Assembly: GCA_030998015.1 (NCBI GenBank)
Contig: JARWMV010000249.1
Span: 558,001 to 622,000 of the forward strand
From: Ceratorhiza oryzae-sativae
Taxonomy: Eukaryota > Basidiomycota > Agaricomycetes > Cantharellales > Ceratobasidiaceae
Direction of reading: 5' to 3'
Length of the DNA: 64,000 nt
Shown here: piece by piece, positions 11,297 through 23,165 of the stretch
Layout of the letters: every line of letters begins with the position of its first letter
How positions within the stretch are numbered: position 1 is the first letter of the stretch
Notes under the pieces: generated by a model
The model's database searches: none
The model's input: only the letters and a program-made list of their open reading frames with translations
Told to the model about the DNA's origin: nothing
Made by a program: the position numbers and the translations under genes

Positions 11297-11499
11297 CACT
11301 GTACACCTTACCCTATTTGGTATGCGATCCTCAACCTACTTTCTTCACATGGTCAATCGATTTAACTACTCAAACATATGTAGTACATCTTATATTACCA
11401 CAATGACTAGTTTTGGCCTCTAAAATACATGAATCACAGGCTCAAACGAGTCTGAGTTATTAGTGCCACTTTTTGCTCGAAATCCGATTATGTAAGCCT

Positions 11500-11531
11500 C
11501 AGGACCGGCACGCTTCGCATGCCGATCCCCA
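11500..11531 (-). repeat. Inner left terminal inverted repeat
   Basis: Reads CAGGACCGGCACGCTTCGCA then TGCCGATCCCCA on the plus strand, so the outward end (facing the palindrome centre) is TGGGGATCGGCATGC. It differs from the outer repeat by a C/T and a G/T change and by the orientation of the three-base loop. Confidence 0.75.
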
Positions 11532-13019
11532 CTTATAGAATAATTGCATTCCAAGGACACATCGCTTTATCAATGAAAATTTCGCTCCCTATCCCTATCC
11601 TTCTGAGGAATACTGCGCATATAGTTATTCTGTCATTATGCCTGTACATACAAGTATTTTATTGCATTATTACATAAGAAAGCGGCTCATCGAAGCCTCT
11701 TTGTACATGTTTATCAAAAGCTCGCTCGCTTAGGAATTTGTCTGCATGCGCCACACTGCGTATCAACAAGTTTGACTGTAATAACATGTAATACCACCAA
11801 CCATTTTTTGCTGAGTTGGGTGCTGCAGTCTTCACCTACATACTGAAGAAATTGTGACATGATGGATCAAGGGAAACAATTCTTACAGAATCTGATAGAC
11901 CACCCGTAGCAACAAGGTCAAACAAACCAGAACTTTGAGGCCGAAATCAAATTTGTGCGAGCTCTGGAGCATCTCTGGCCACAAGGAGTTTCCAACTGAA
12001 AGCTTTGGGAGCTCTCAGAGCATTTCCAGAGCCCGGTACATGTTGCAGATGGAGGGAATGTAGATAGATTTGGAATGGTGTTCTTTTGATCTTGTCAGCT
12101 GAAAACAATCTATTGTAGCGAACGATGTGATGCACATTGCCTGGCAACTCGGACTCTGGTTCTCACGCAACACCATCTAACACAACGTGGCGGTTTTGAG
12201 ATAGTGAAAGAGATTTCGTGGGTTTATGCAACCTATGCGTTCACAGTAGTTAGAAAGGGTTAGTGTTTTGACCTTTGCTATGTATAGCTTAACCCCTTCG
12301 ATGCTGCGCTGTCATACGAGCTTCCAATCCATGCCGATCATACTTGAGGGAAATCCAGACCAGGGTCGATGTGATATATATCAGAATATTACATTGGCAG
12401 TACATAAATATCGTTATCTCCAACCCATGAATGTTACAAATCGGTGGCTGGTGAGGGGTGCAGATTGGGGAGTGAAGCCGACCAGTTCCGGTTGGATAAC
12501 CTAGTGGCAGGTACCACAGGAGGGATAACGTTCTCCTTCATCGGGTACTTTATGCCAACTTTACGGCTAAACATGATGATAGCTAGCACTAGGTTGTTGT
12601 GCTCGATCATTTAGTAGAATGTGAGCCTAATCTTAAGATGACTCACTTATGTCCTCGGGCAGCGAGTCCGCATCGCGTAAGAGTTCCTTATCTTTTGTAA
12701 CTAAGCATGAGGGCGCCCCATTGAAATACAGATGGACCCACCGGTGAGCGTTCGAACTGCTTTGTTTGCGTCAGTGATATGGAATACAAATCCTGTCTCA
12801 GTCTGGCACGCGGAAATGGTGATATCGAGAGAAGCCATATTGTTGACGGGAGCTTCAGGGATCGGGCTGTTTATGGAACTACAGGGGTTTGGGACACTCG
12901 GTGGTGATGTCTGTGAGCCAGCTACAAAGATTCTAGTCAATCGGGAGCACTTTTCCGTCATCCGGAGCCAACTTACCGCCCATAAGATCGGATGAACCGG
13001 ATGGGGTTGACTCCTCATC
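11532..13019. other. Cargo, mostly non-coding (left arm)
   Basis: Between the inner terminal repeat and the helical-protein gene only short frames are seen. One minus-strand frame, 13039-12701 (112 codons, ending AVRTLTGGSICISMGRPHA), is open and is identical in the right arm at 27862-28200. It could be a small gene or a 3' exon; no family recognised. Mirror: 27882-29369. Confidence 0.35.
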
Positions 13020-13719
13020 TTATAGAAGCCAGTTCTCAATTACACGATCAAACCAAATTTCAGCGTCATACCTGTTGGCGAGTGGCGAGGGCGTCTAGAG
13101 AATACCCTTCCGAATATTGTAGGCCGCTATACAGACTAGCTTGTGAGGCTGTGTGCGAGAGACGAGTATGAAACACGTACCCGTGACGCCGAAGTTTGGA
13201 TAGACTCCGAAAAGCTCGTCGTGTCGGATGCGCCCCGCTTATCCCTGCTCGTGGTCTGGGCAACTGGAGATCAGGTCCACTGAGCAAACATACGCCAGCG
13301 TTAATTATTTTACCACAATCCGATGCTTAAACATCTTCGTTTCCTTCTCAGCGCGACGTAGTCTTTTGTTCTCAGCCGTTTTTTGTGCAGAAGACAATTT
13401 TGATTCATTGATCCGTTCGGCTCTGCGCTCACAGTCCTGGATAGAATCTTGTAGTCTGAATACGGTTATCCATGAGCGACCTCCGACCAAATACCCGATT
13501 TACTCACCGATCATACTCGTCCTTGAAATCTTGGTAATCATTCCCGAGGCTTGCTCGGTTATTTTCCAGCACAGAACCAACCTCGCAACAAAGATAGGTA
13601 GAAATTTTCTCCCACCGCTGGACTAGTGGTTCAAACTCTTTGGATTTGAAGAGGCCTGCAATTTGTAGCCCAAGGCCGGCAAGGCCAACGGCGAGCTCAA
13701 GTCCTTTGGGAGGATCCAT
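13020..13719 (-). CDS. Small helical cargo protein (left-arm copy)
   Basis: Four exons splice in frame to 516 nt, 171 residues; coordinates are clearest on the right-arm copy (27182-27393, 27446-27587, 27638-27724, 27807-27881). The start MDPPKGLELAVGLAGLGLQI is a Gly/Leu-rich amphipathic segment. Next comes a helical stretch (EPLVQRWEKISTYLC) and a charged coiled coil (NKRLRRAEKETKMFKHRIV), ending EIWFDRVIENWLL. The N-terminus recalls HeLo-like/prion-forming signalling domains of fungal programmed-death proteins, but this is a weak visual likeness. It is divergently transcribed from the kinase gene across a 412 bp shared upstream region, suggesting a co-regulated pair. The last two exons are less certain. 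Confidence 0.5.
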
Positions 13720-14131
13720 TGGGAAACTGAAAGGGATAAGTTTAAGGAGCTCGGTTCGAAGTGAAGAATCCTTGACGCCCGATGCTCGCATTTTATCCTT
13801 TTGCATTTGAATGATGATGAAATATGACGATAGGATAACATTGACTAAACTTGTCAGACAAATGGATAGATAAAAGTAATTCGAAGGAAACAGGCACCTG
13901 CTAAGAGAACCAGACCGACACCTGTTGCGAACGCGAACATTGGAAGAGTAATGGACATGTTGACAAATGGCATCCGGACAAGGGTAATACGCTTCAGGTA
14001 CTGGTTGATGATAGACAAACGCCTGCACGTGGTGATTGGTAAACGTGTCGTTACACAGATAAGTTGCAAACTAAACAATCTTTCTGGGTTCTCTCGCTTT
14101 CTTACAGTGTTAGGCGCCTCTTACTGTTGGC
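13720..14131. promoter_or_regulatory. Shared divergent upstream region of cargo gene pair (left arm)
   Basis: 412 bp separate the divergent starts of the small helical protein (minus) and the kinase (plus). No canonical TATA box is obvious. The same region is present at 26770-27181 in the right arm. Confidence 0.4.
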
Positions 14132-15577
14132 ATGGACGCTCCTGCAACAAGCCAGGCAGCTCTCGATACCGATGCCGCAGGTCGTTCGTTGAGCGCACCA
14201 CAAAACGAAGCTCAACCTCATAGAGGCGACAGCCTAGACCTTCTCAATAAATACGAGAAATCATGGGTTCCATACTGTGACTACTTCCTTGAGAAAGGCT
14301 ATAACTTACGACCCAGGTATCATCCTGGCTGGGTACCATCTTGGACCGGAACGGATCTAGATCCTTCAGACTGCGAGGATAGTTGGGCACAGCTGGTATG
14401 AACATATTCCTTCAATCAACCAAGTCCACTTACATTGAGTCGAGGCGGTCAATACAATCGATGCTATTCGAGTTGCAGACCAAAAACATGTCTCCATCAA
14501 ACGTCTGATCCCTTCTCAGGATGATGACGAGGGCAGAGAAGAGGTCAATATCATGAAATATTTGTCTCAAGAAGATTTTCGTCTTGACCCACGTAACCAC
14601 GCCGTCCCGTTGCTCGACAGCTTTCCTGTTCCCGACGATCCTCGAGGGGCTTTCGTGGTGACACCTTTTTTGGCAGAGTGGGACGAATTCCCGTTCACCC
14701 GGGTCGGTGACGTGATGAATTTTGTCGAACAGATTCTCGAGGTAAGATGATTTGTGGCTTGGTTCGCTCCTAATTGAGGTTGTTCGTTGACTTAGGGGAT
14801 ACGGTTTCTTCACGCTAAGAATATCGCACACCGGTGGCCTAACTTCTGCTTCTGTTAATTTAAACGTCTACTCACCCACTCGCGTAGCGATGCTGATGTG
14901 GCCAACATTATGGCTGACGTCTCTTCCATCACCGGCGAGCCGTTTCATCCGGCAGATCCCCGTTCCTCCTTGGATGGGAAACGCGAACTTAATATCAAGC
15001 CTCTTTCTGAAGGATCGGTGAAATACTACTTCATAGACTTTGGGCTATCATCAAAATTCTCGAGCCGAGAAGAACGAAAAATGGTTGTCGGCCTGAAAGG
15101 GCGTGAAAAACGGCTTCAAGAGCAGCGGGATAAGCAAAGCCCCTATGACCCCTTCAAACTTGACATTGGGACCATTGGCTACATTATCCGGGACCGAGTG
15201 ATCCAGGTAGGTACACCTTCTTGCATCAAACGCTAACTTAGAATTGGGCTTGACGATTTGTTAATTAACAGCGATATAGTGGCTTTAACGGTCTCAGCCC
15301 CTTAGCCGCCAGAATGACCGCCGTAAAACCTGAAGCCAGACCTAACGCCGATGAAGCATATGAGACGTATTCCCAGTGGGCGCGCAAACAATGGGCAATC
15401 ACACGGCATCAGCGATTAGTCCCTGCAAACACCAGTTTGCTAAAACGCATGGCGGTTTTGATCTTATCGTTCAATGACACCGTAGTAGCCTATTTCCCAA
15501 AATTCTGGTCCAAATTGTTCTATCCCTTGCGCTTGTTGCGACGTACTCGTGGTTCAACTGCTAGCCTTGCTATTTGA
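14132..15577 (+). CDS. Cargo protein kinase (left-arm copy)
   Basis: Exons 14132-14395, 14445-14741, 14796-14833, 14888-15206 and 15272-15577 total 1224 nt, 407 residues. Kinase landmarks are present. HVSIKRL holds the ATP-binding lysine of the VAIK type. FVEQILEGIRFLHAKNIAHRD followed by ADVANIM gives a complete HRDxxxxN catalytic loop, formed across the 14834-14887 intron. YYFIDFGLSSKF gives DFG. No obvious glycine-rich loop precedes the lysine, and the region after DFG (GTIGYIIRDRVIQ) is short. The C-terminus after about residue 340 is basic with a hydrophobic patch. It resembles kinase-like proteins expanded in mushroom-forming fungi. It looks catalytically competent; the substrate is unknown. 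The second copy in the right arm encodes the same protein. Confidence 0.75.
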
Positions 15578-16199
15578 GTTCGTGAAATTCAATGAACCTG
15601 CGCATTTCCTTTGGTATCAGAAAACGTTCACTGCCAATCAGGAACTTTCCGATAGCTCGGAGATTCCGTTGAGGCTTTGACTCGGAAAATTAGGAGCCCG
15701 ATATTTGGACGTGTTAGCGGAAGCAAGATATCCCACCCAGCCATGCCACACATTGTGTTCCTCATCCTAGGCGGATGGGGCTGTCCAATACTTAGGGCGC
15801 GCGTTGGCCGAAGCTATACCCGTCTGTCATTCGAGGTCGCCGACGGCCCACTATACTATTTCACTTTGCCTGGGAAATATTTTTAGCCTCAAAAGATTTC
15901 TCCCATCGCGAAGCCAAGGATTGTACCTATTTTCGCGTTTTCCTCCCGATGCGACTCGATACACCTCCATCCAGCCACGTGGTCGATGATACTGAAATAC
16001 AAAGATTTTGTTTTAACACTCAAGAGCGGCGATGTTAAGACAAATCCCATATACCGACGATTATTCTCCATGGGTGCGGGCGAGTTCACCGGTAGAAGCC
16101 TCTGTCGAATCCGCCGCGGCACAAAACCGGTCAGGAGTACACAAGACGCGATGAGCGCGGTGAGCTAACCCCCCCCCCCCCCCTCATTACGGATTGGTC
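15578..16199. other. Cargo non-coding stretch with poly-C run (left arm)
   Basis: Contains small frames only. A run of 15 C at 16169-16183 corresponds in the right arm to 12 C followed by TCC, one of the few cargo differences between the arms. Mirror: 24702-25323. Confidence 0.5.
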
Positions 16200-17210
16200 A
16201 TGAGGCCCAGCCCACGGGTACACGTGATCAGGATTGTTTTTTTATAATACATATTTAACGAGCTACATGAACACTAGGTCAAACCGCTCGGAGGAGAGAG
16301 AAAGAGGAACACGTGATCAGGATTGACTTACGAGGTTGTATCCGCGATCAGTCATGAGCGCTCAAGAACTAATGTTCGCGACCACTCACGAGCGTTTGTT
16401 AGCTAGTGCTCGTAATTGCTCATAACTAGAAGGCTAACGAGAGTTCACTAGCTCTTCCGATCGTACCGCGTATGAGCGCTCTTGACCATCAACTTCGAGC
16501 GCGCGTGAGTCAACGCTTCGTACATGGCTGGTATGTTGAGTAGACACATAAGTATTTTACATGTCATGTACCTTTTGTGACATAGGATTCGCCTTAAAGT
16601 GCTTCATCTAAAGAACCGGGCTACTGTGTTGAGCCTAATAGGCGCGATTGACAAATGCTGAGCACGCCGCTTGTTAGTTGGGGTTTTTGTTTTATTGGTT
16701 TTATTTTGTTCCCGGCCGAGAGTAGCTGTCAAATCAACTCGAGCATTGGTGTTTTTCATCTAAGATAGGTTAATTTATTAAGCAACGACCGGAGGCAATG
16801 TAAGGACAAACAATGAGATGTGGGCTTGACACGGATGAACCACATCAGCGCGGGCAGAGTAAGACCGAAACCAAAAAAGGACAAGAAAAGACACAACAGA
16901 TCAACCGATGAACACGAGACGAGTAGGTCCAAAACACGATTGTAGCGAGTTGTGAAATAAACCGCGACATTCAAGTTTATGGGACGAAGACAGATGAGAG
17001 GCGAAAAAAAGACAAGTACACACCAAAAAGAGACAAACAAGATGATGAATCGAGTGGCAACGAATCTCGTTCGCGCCGTTTCAGTATGGACGTTACAAGA
17101 CAAAGACAAATGAGGGATGAAACAAAGACGAAACAGATACGTGTATAAGGCAAAAAGAGACACTAAGATGACAAATCAAGTAGCAACGAATCTTGTTTGC
17201 GCCGTTTCAG
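16200..17210 (-). repeat. LINE-like 3' tail and 126 bp tandem repeat (left arm)
   Basis: Minus-strand sequence at 16220-16285 (...TGAACACTAGGTCAAACCGC) resembles the 3' ends of the LINE fragments at 33404-34372: the shared order is a GTAGGTC-like stretch, AAATATGTAT and a terminal ATCACGTGA. Further in, a pyrimidine-rich segment with CTGAAACGGCGC is duplicated in tandem with period about 126 bp (mirror 23691-23940). The open frame 17163-16756 over this region is a by-product of the pyrimidine bias. Mirror: 23691-24701. Confidence 0.4.
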
Positions 17211-17296
17211 TGTGAACAGGAAATCTTGCTTACCGCCGGTTCAGTATCCACAACAATCTCGAGTGCAACAAATAGTAATAAGGTCCAGCAAACAAC

Positions 17297-17470
17297 TTAA
17301 GCAAGGTCCTTGCCATTTGCACGCTTCAAATATCGGGCACCCTCAGTGAGTTCTGACTCGTGCTCTTCAAGTTCGGGCTCTGGCAAGTAATCGTGCTTGC
17401 TCGTCTCATCCAGAGTCGGGGTGTTGGGGTAAACATCAGATGCCAGGGTGACAGCCTGAGTGAACAGGTC
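17297..17470 (-). pseudogene. 3' end of an unidentified coding region, truncated (left arm)
   Basis: The minus-strand frame ends with LFTQAVTLASDVYPNTPTLD, then ELEEHESELTEGARYLKRAN and GKDLA before a stop at 17297. It has acidic, protein-like composition and normal CpG content. Upstream of about 17470 the sequence passes into CpG-free DNA and coding likeness stops, so only a C-terminal piece remains. No family recognised. Mirror copy at 23431-23604. Confidence 0.4.
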
Positions 17471-17635
17471 TTCAAGCTCCCACATCAGTAAAAATGGTTT
17501 TCCATGCAAGAGCTTTGGGAAAACAACACGTAATAACAGAGCTTGAAAGACAAGCAAAGACTCTGTGAGTTGTTGAAATAGCTTTAAAGATACTGCAATA
17601 CATGCCCATGTTTTGGATGTCTTGAAATTTGGTCA

Positions 17636-17735
17636 AATGTCTTGAAGTGTCTTTGAGTGTATTTGAATGTCTTTAGGTGTCTTTGAGTGTCTTTGAGTGT
17701 CTTTGAGTGTCTTTGAGTGTCTTTGCAGAGGTCAA
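17636..17735 (+). repeat. 10 bp minisatellite, TGTCTTTGAG-like units (left arm)
   Basis: About ten imperfect copies of a 10 bp unit, TGTCTTTGAG and variants, in tandem. Related TCTTTAA/CTCAAAGA units recur at 18225-18370. Mirror: 23166-23265. Confidence 0.8.
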
Positions 17736-19099
17736 GTGTCTTCAGGTGAATGGACCACAATATCCTGACTATCTATAACAGGTTGTGATTACTCCTCTTT
17801 TGGCCAATTTCAAATTTACCATATATGGAAATCCAAAAAATTCACAATTTTTGTAATTTTTGTGGCTACAACTTTCCTTTTTGGGGAAATTTCAAATTTG
17901 CCAAATAAGGTAAGTATACCCCAAATCTGTCATCAGAATGATCAATCTCCTCATCCAACCATCCATTTTGTGTCCCCTTGTTACCAAAGCCACTATATGC
18001 TATAAAATACCCCACAGTGATGAGCACTGTGCCCTTCTCATGCATGTGTTACATCACAACTAAATGCTGAGATTTGTTGTGTCAGCAAGTCAGCATGATT
18101 ACACAAGTCAAGCCCAGGGTTGTTTGAAATTGGTTTCAAGCTGTTATTGTTTGCTTGCAAGGTATTGAAAAGCATTCCAAGATTAAGTATACTGACTTGA
18201 GGGATCCCAGTTGGTTTTCAAGACACTCAAAGATGCTTAAAGACACCTCAAGATGTTCAAAGATGCTCAAAGACATCTCAAGACAGGCCATGTTTTGAAA
18301 GAGCTTTAAAAGGGGGTATAGGTATTTGGTGTCTTTAGTGTCTTTAAGGTCTTTAAACATCTTTGAGGGCCTTTAAAGGAAATTTCATTTTTGCTGATGC
18401 AGTCTCCTGAATATTCCCTGAATAGATCATTTAATAACAGTTATTGGAAAGAGAGGCTGTTACTCACATCCCAAAGTTAAACCACTCCTGTGTAAGCTGC
18501 TTGAAATGGCCCTCAACCTTACAAAATGCCTGTGCATCTGCCATGTGCCTTCAACAACTGAGTGTGCTAGCAAGTGGGTATTGGGTATGGAATAAAGGCA
18601 ACCACAACTTAGGAAACCACACTCTTCATGAGATGGGTTTTCCCCCAGTTGCATTGTCTTGTCTGAATAAGGTTGTGGTAATGGTGGAAACAGTAACAGA
18701 GGAGGCTGTGGACCTCCAGACAAAGGAGGAGGAATATTGGGTATTATGGAGAAGGCTGTGCACACTGGGCAGTATGCTCAAGTCATATGAGGAGGCTGTG
18801 TGGAGGTTCAGAATGTTCCATGGACTTATTGGACTGACTCATATGTATGTGTTTGTGATGTATAGGCTGTGTCTTGACTGTATATAAGGGTGGTCTCTGG
18901 AGAGCCAGACACCCAGTCTCAAATCTACTTGTTATCCCTCTACACCTCCCATTCTCCTTTGGAGCTCAGTAATTCAACTATACTGAAAGGCTTAACCACA
19001 TCAGTGTCTAGTGAACAATCCTGAGAAGCTAAGAGTGGGCTTTTGAGAGAGTGAGGATGTGACATTTGTTCCTGTAGATGCTCTGTGAAAACTGCTGAT

Positions 19100-19240
19100 G
19101 TAATAATACTGTGGGGGGGGTATTGTAATGATGTAATCATCTGTGATTACATCTTATCACATGGTTACACCTGCTGTGATTTGACATAATTACATCATTA
19201 CAATACCCCCAATATTATTACACATTATTACACCTAATTA
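19100..19240. mobile_element. MITE-like inverted-repeat element (left arm)
   Basis: GGGTATTGTAATGATGTAAT at about 19118-19137 is repeated in inverse at 19188-19207. The similarity extends outward through TAATAATAC/ATATTATTA. The stem of about 35 bp encloses a ~50 bp loop with no coding capacity. Mirror: 21661-21801. Confidence 0.6.
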
Positions 19241-19639
19241 CATCATCCAGTTTTTGCAGAGTGTCATGAGCAACCAGTTTTAGTTTGGATTTGGATTTGG
19301 ATTTGGGTTTCTGTTAATAGTATCAGAAGAAATCTGAACAGTCATCTAGGAACTACTCACCAGATCTTGGTTGCTGGCCTCAGCCACAGCTGCAAACATC
19401 ACCTCCTCATCATCCCCCATCAGTTCTGGAAGAGCTGGACAATGGAGACTCCTCTTCATGCTCCAGACATCCAATTTTTTTAGACAAGTTAAAAAAAAGA
19501 GGACAGTATGTCCCTTTTGACTGTTTGTGATGGTGATGATCTTTCAGCTGCTAGATACTTAAGAGGTGAAGTAGTGTATGAAAACAAGTGTGTTCTATAT
19601 CATTATGACCTCAATATAGGCATATTGAAAATGTTCATT

Positions 19640-19734
19640 TGTTATGGATCACTAACATTTTTCTATTATCTTAGTCTGCTTTGCCAACCTCAAGCAATGC
19701 CTCTGTAATTTTCTTGAAATTAAATGAATTTGTA
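19640..19734 (+). mobile_element. LTR start fragment (left arm)
   Basis: TGTTATGGATCACTAACATT and the following ~75 bp match the first ~92 bp of the solo LTR at 7901, with small indels and loss of its CpG. The match stops at ...ATTTGTA, exactly where the central foldback begins with CAGTG. Mirror: 21167-21261. Confidence 0.7.
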
Positions 19735-21166
19735 CAGTGGGCAACAAATCAAATGGGACATGTGACCATCTGACAGAGAATCAACTGTAAAAGATGAAGG
19801 ATAGACAATATCAGACACATGTGTTAGTAGAATATATAGCTATATGCCAAATGATTTCCCTGGCAAAATTTCAGGACAACAGCTTGACTCTATGGCAAGA
19901 TAATGTTTGGAGAAATTTTTGGCTGTCCCATTTGATTTGACAATTCATACCTGGATGCTCATGTGGGGTAACAACAGGCTAGCCTGCTCATTTCCTGGTC
20001 AATTTATCTAAAACAAAATATGGCAGGCATATTTTAAACATCATAAGAGTATGTTTTTGGAGTTTCAGCAATTTGGGATGCACTAATAGAAAGTTATAGG
20101 CTGTTCAAGATGCTAGGTTTGCATGCTCTCCCACCCCTTGTTTCACACTGATTTAGGCAGTTGATCTAATACAAATGACATTAAGACATTCAATGATCAT
20201 TTATAAGCTCTAAATGCATGAATGAAACCAGCTAAGAGGCACATACAGGAGTGGAAGTAGCTGGGATACATTTCCATGCATATACCCAATGGAATAAACC
20301 AGTCATGCTGAGGGCAGGAGTTCAGCTGGAAGTCTAAAAGCTACATGGATTATAGTACCCCTGGGAGGGAATCTTTGATCTAAATTTCAAGGGGACAGGG
20401 CAAAGACCAGGAAAGTTAGACCATGCAGTAAAAATTGGACTCAATTACTAGTAATTGGAGACAATTTGCACTGCATGGTCTATAACTTTCCTGGTCTTTG
20501 CCCTGTCCCCTTGAAATTTAGATCAAAGATTCCCTCCCAGGGGTACTATAATCCATGTAGCTTTTAGACTTCCAGCTGAACTCCTGCCCTCAGCATGACT
20601 GGTTTATTCCATTGGGTGTATGCATGGAAATGTATCCCAGCTACTTCCACTCCTGTATGTGCCTCTTAGCTGGTTTCATTCATGCATTTAGAGCTTATAA
20701 ATGATCATTGAATGTCTTAATGTCATTTGTATTAGATGAACTGCCTAAATCAGTGTGAAACAAGGGGTGGGAGAGCATGCAAACCTAGCATCTTGAACAG
20801 CCTATAACTTTCTATTAGTGTATCCCAACTTGCTGAAACTCTGAAAAACATACTCTTATGATGTTTAAAAGATGCCTGCCATATTTTTTTTAGATAAATT
20901 GACCAGGAAATGAGCAGGCTAGCCTGTTTTTACCCAGCATGAGCATCCAGGTATGAATTGGTCAAATCAAATGGGACAGCCAAAAATTTCTCCAAACATT
21001 ATCTTGCCATAGAGTCAAGCTGTTGTCCTGAAATTTTGCCAGGGAAATCAATGGCATATAGCTATATATTCTACTAACACATGTGTCTGATATTGTCTAT
21101 CCTTCATCTTTTACAGTTGATTCTCTGTCAGATGGTCACATGTCCCATTTGATTTGTTGCCCACTG
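19735..21166. mobile_element. Central TA-flanked foldback element
   Basis: Starts TA|CAGTGGGCAACAAATC and ends with the complementary bases and CACTG|TA, as Tc1/mariner-type elements do. The halves meet almost without loop at the perfect palindrome CAATTACTAGTAATTG (20442-20457). Unlike the outer arms, the two halves differ by scattered substitutions and 1-2 nt indels (around 19935-19975, 20022-20080 and near the centre). A further inverted pair, AAATCAAATGGGACA at 19746 and TGTCCCATTTGATTT at 19924, lies inside the left half. No gene is present. Confidence 0.7.
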
Positions 21167-21261
21167 TACAAATTCATTTAATTTCAAGAAAATTACAGAG
21201 GCATTGCTTGAGGTTGGCAAAGCAGACTAAGATAATAGAAAAATGTTAGTGATCCATAACA
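21167..21261 (-). mobile_element. LTR start fragment (right arm)
   Basis: Mirror of 19640-19734. If the foldback had simply inserted into an LTR, the rest of that LTR would follow here. Instead the same LTR start follows in inverse orientation. Confidence 0.7.
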
Positions 21262-21660
21262 AATGAACATTTTCAATATGCCTATATTGAGGTCATAATG
21301 ATATAGAACACACTTGTTTTCATACACTACTTCACCTCTTAAGTATCTAGCAGCTGAAAGATCATCACCATCACAAACAGTCAAAAGGGACATACTGTCC
21401 TCTTTTTTTTAACTTGTCTAAAAAATTGGATGTCTGGAGCATGAAGAGGAGTCTCCATTGTCCAGCTCTTCCAGAACTGATGGGGGATGATGAGGAGGTG
21501 ATGTTTGCAGCTGTGGCTGAGGCCAGCAACCAAGATCTGGTGAGTAGTTCCTAGATGACTGTTCAGATTTCTTCTGATACTATTAACAGAAACCCAAATC
21601 CAAATCCAAATCCAAACTAAAACTGGTTGCTCATGACACTCTGCAAAAACTGGATGATGT

Positions 21661-21801
21661 AATTAGGTGTAATAATGTGTAATAATATTGGGGGTATTGT
21701 AATGATGTAATTATGTCAAATCACAGCAGGTGTAACCATGTGATAAGATGTAATCACAGATGATTACATCATTACAATACCCCCCCCACAGTATTATTAC
21801 A
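21661..21801. mobile_element. MITE-like inverted-repeat element (right arm)
   Basis: Mirror image of 19100-19240, with the same terminal stems and no coding capacity. Confidence 0.6.
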
Positions 21802-23165
21802 TCAGCAGTTTTCACAGAGCATCTACAGGAACAAATGTCACATCCTCACTCTCTCAAAAGCCCACTCTTAGCTTCTCAGGATTGTTCACTAGACACTGAT
21901 GTGGTTAAGCCTTTCAGTATAGTTGAATTACTGAGCTCCAAAGGAGAATGGGAGGTGTAGAGGGATAACAAGTAGATTTGAGACTGGGTGTCTGGCTCTC
22001 CAGAGACCACCCTTATATACAGTCAAGACACAGCCTATACATCACAAACACATACATATGAGTCAGTCCAATAAGTCCATGGAACATTCTGAACCTCCAC
22101 ACAGCCTCCTCATATGACTTGAGCATACTGCCCAGTGTGCACAGCCTTCTCCATAATACCCAATATTCCTCCTCCTTTGTCTGGAGGTCCACAGCCTCCT
22201 CTGTTACTGTTTCCACCATTACCACAACCTTATTCAGACAAGACAATGCAACTGGGGGAAAACCCATCTCATGAAGAGTGTGGTTTCCTAAGTTGTGGTT
22301 GCCTTTATTCCATACCCAATACCCACTTGCTAGCACACTCAGTTGTTGAAGGCACATGGCAGATGCACAGGCATTTTGTAAGGTTGAGGGCCATTTCAAG
22401 CAGCTTACACAGGAGTGGTTTAACTTTGGGATGTGAGTAACAGCCTCTCTTTCCAATAACTGTTATTAAATGATCTATTCAGGGAATATTCAGGAGACTG
22501 CATCAGCAAAAATGAAATTTCCTTTAAAGGCCCTCAAAGATGTTTAAAGACCTTAAAGACACTAAAGACACCAAATACCTATACCCCCTTTTAAAGCTCT
22601 TTCAAAACATGGCCTGTCTTGAGATGTCTTTGAGCATCTTTGAACATCTTGAGGTGTCTTTAAGCATCTTTGAGTGTCTTGAAAACCAACTGGGATCCCT
22701 CAAGTCAGTATACTTAATCTTGGAATGCTTTTCAATACCTTGCAAGCAAACAATAACAGCTTGAAACCAATTTCAAACAACCCTGGGCTTGACTTGTGTA
22801 ATCATGCTGACTTGCTGACACAACAAATCTCAGCATTTAGTTGTGATGTAACACATGCATGAGAAGGGCACAGTGCTCATCACTGTGGGGTATTTTATAG
22901 CATATAGTGGCTTTGGTAACAAGGGGACACAAAATGGATGGTTGGATGAGGAGATTGATCATTCTGATGACAGATTTGGGGTATACTTACCTTATTTGGC
23001 AAATTTGAAATTTCCCCAAAAAGGAAAGTTGTAGCCACAAAAATTACAAAAATTGTGAATTTTTTGGATTTCCATATATGGTAAATTTGAAATTGGCCAA
23101 AAGAGGAGTAATCACAACCTGTTATAGATAGTCAGGATATTGTGGTCCATTCACCTGAAGACACT

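Larger units (their letters stand above)
6666..11531 (+). mobile_element. Left copy of TIR transposon with transposase
   Basis: The unit is bounded by imperfect ~32 bp inverted repeats at 6666-6697 and 11500-11531 (TGGGGATCGGCAYGC... outward). It holds one long transposase-like gene. It is 4866 bp now, about 3560 bp before the solo LTR entered. The sequence next to its inner end (CTTATAGAAT) does not match TTGTTAT, so this unit alone does not show a target duplication; only the outer ends of the pair do. Confidence 0.75.

Noticed and set aside
11500..11531. Separate target duplication for the left transposon unit alone
   Set aside because: The inner flank CTTATAGAAT does not match the outer flank TTGTTAT beyond chance (TTAT), so only the composite has a convincing duplication.
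16756..17163. 135-residue membrane-like protein on the minus strand (and mirror 23738-24145)
   Set aside because: The F/L/V-rich translation comes from a pyrimidine-rich tandem repeat in a LINE-like tail. It lacks a plausible start context or family.
17636..17735. CRISPR-like repeats
   Set aside because: The 10 bp units are contiguous with no spacers in a eukaryotic genome; this is a minisatellite.
18444..18887. 147-residue frame in the CpG-free block (and mirror)
   Set aside because: An overlapping frame on the other strand is similarly open. The sequence is decayed repeat with a TATA-like site at its end, and it has no recognisable domain.
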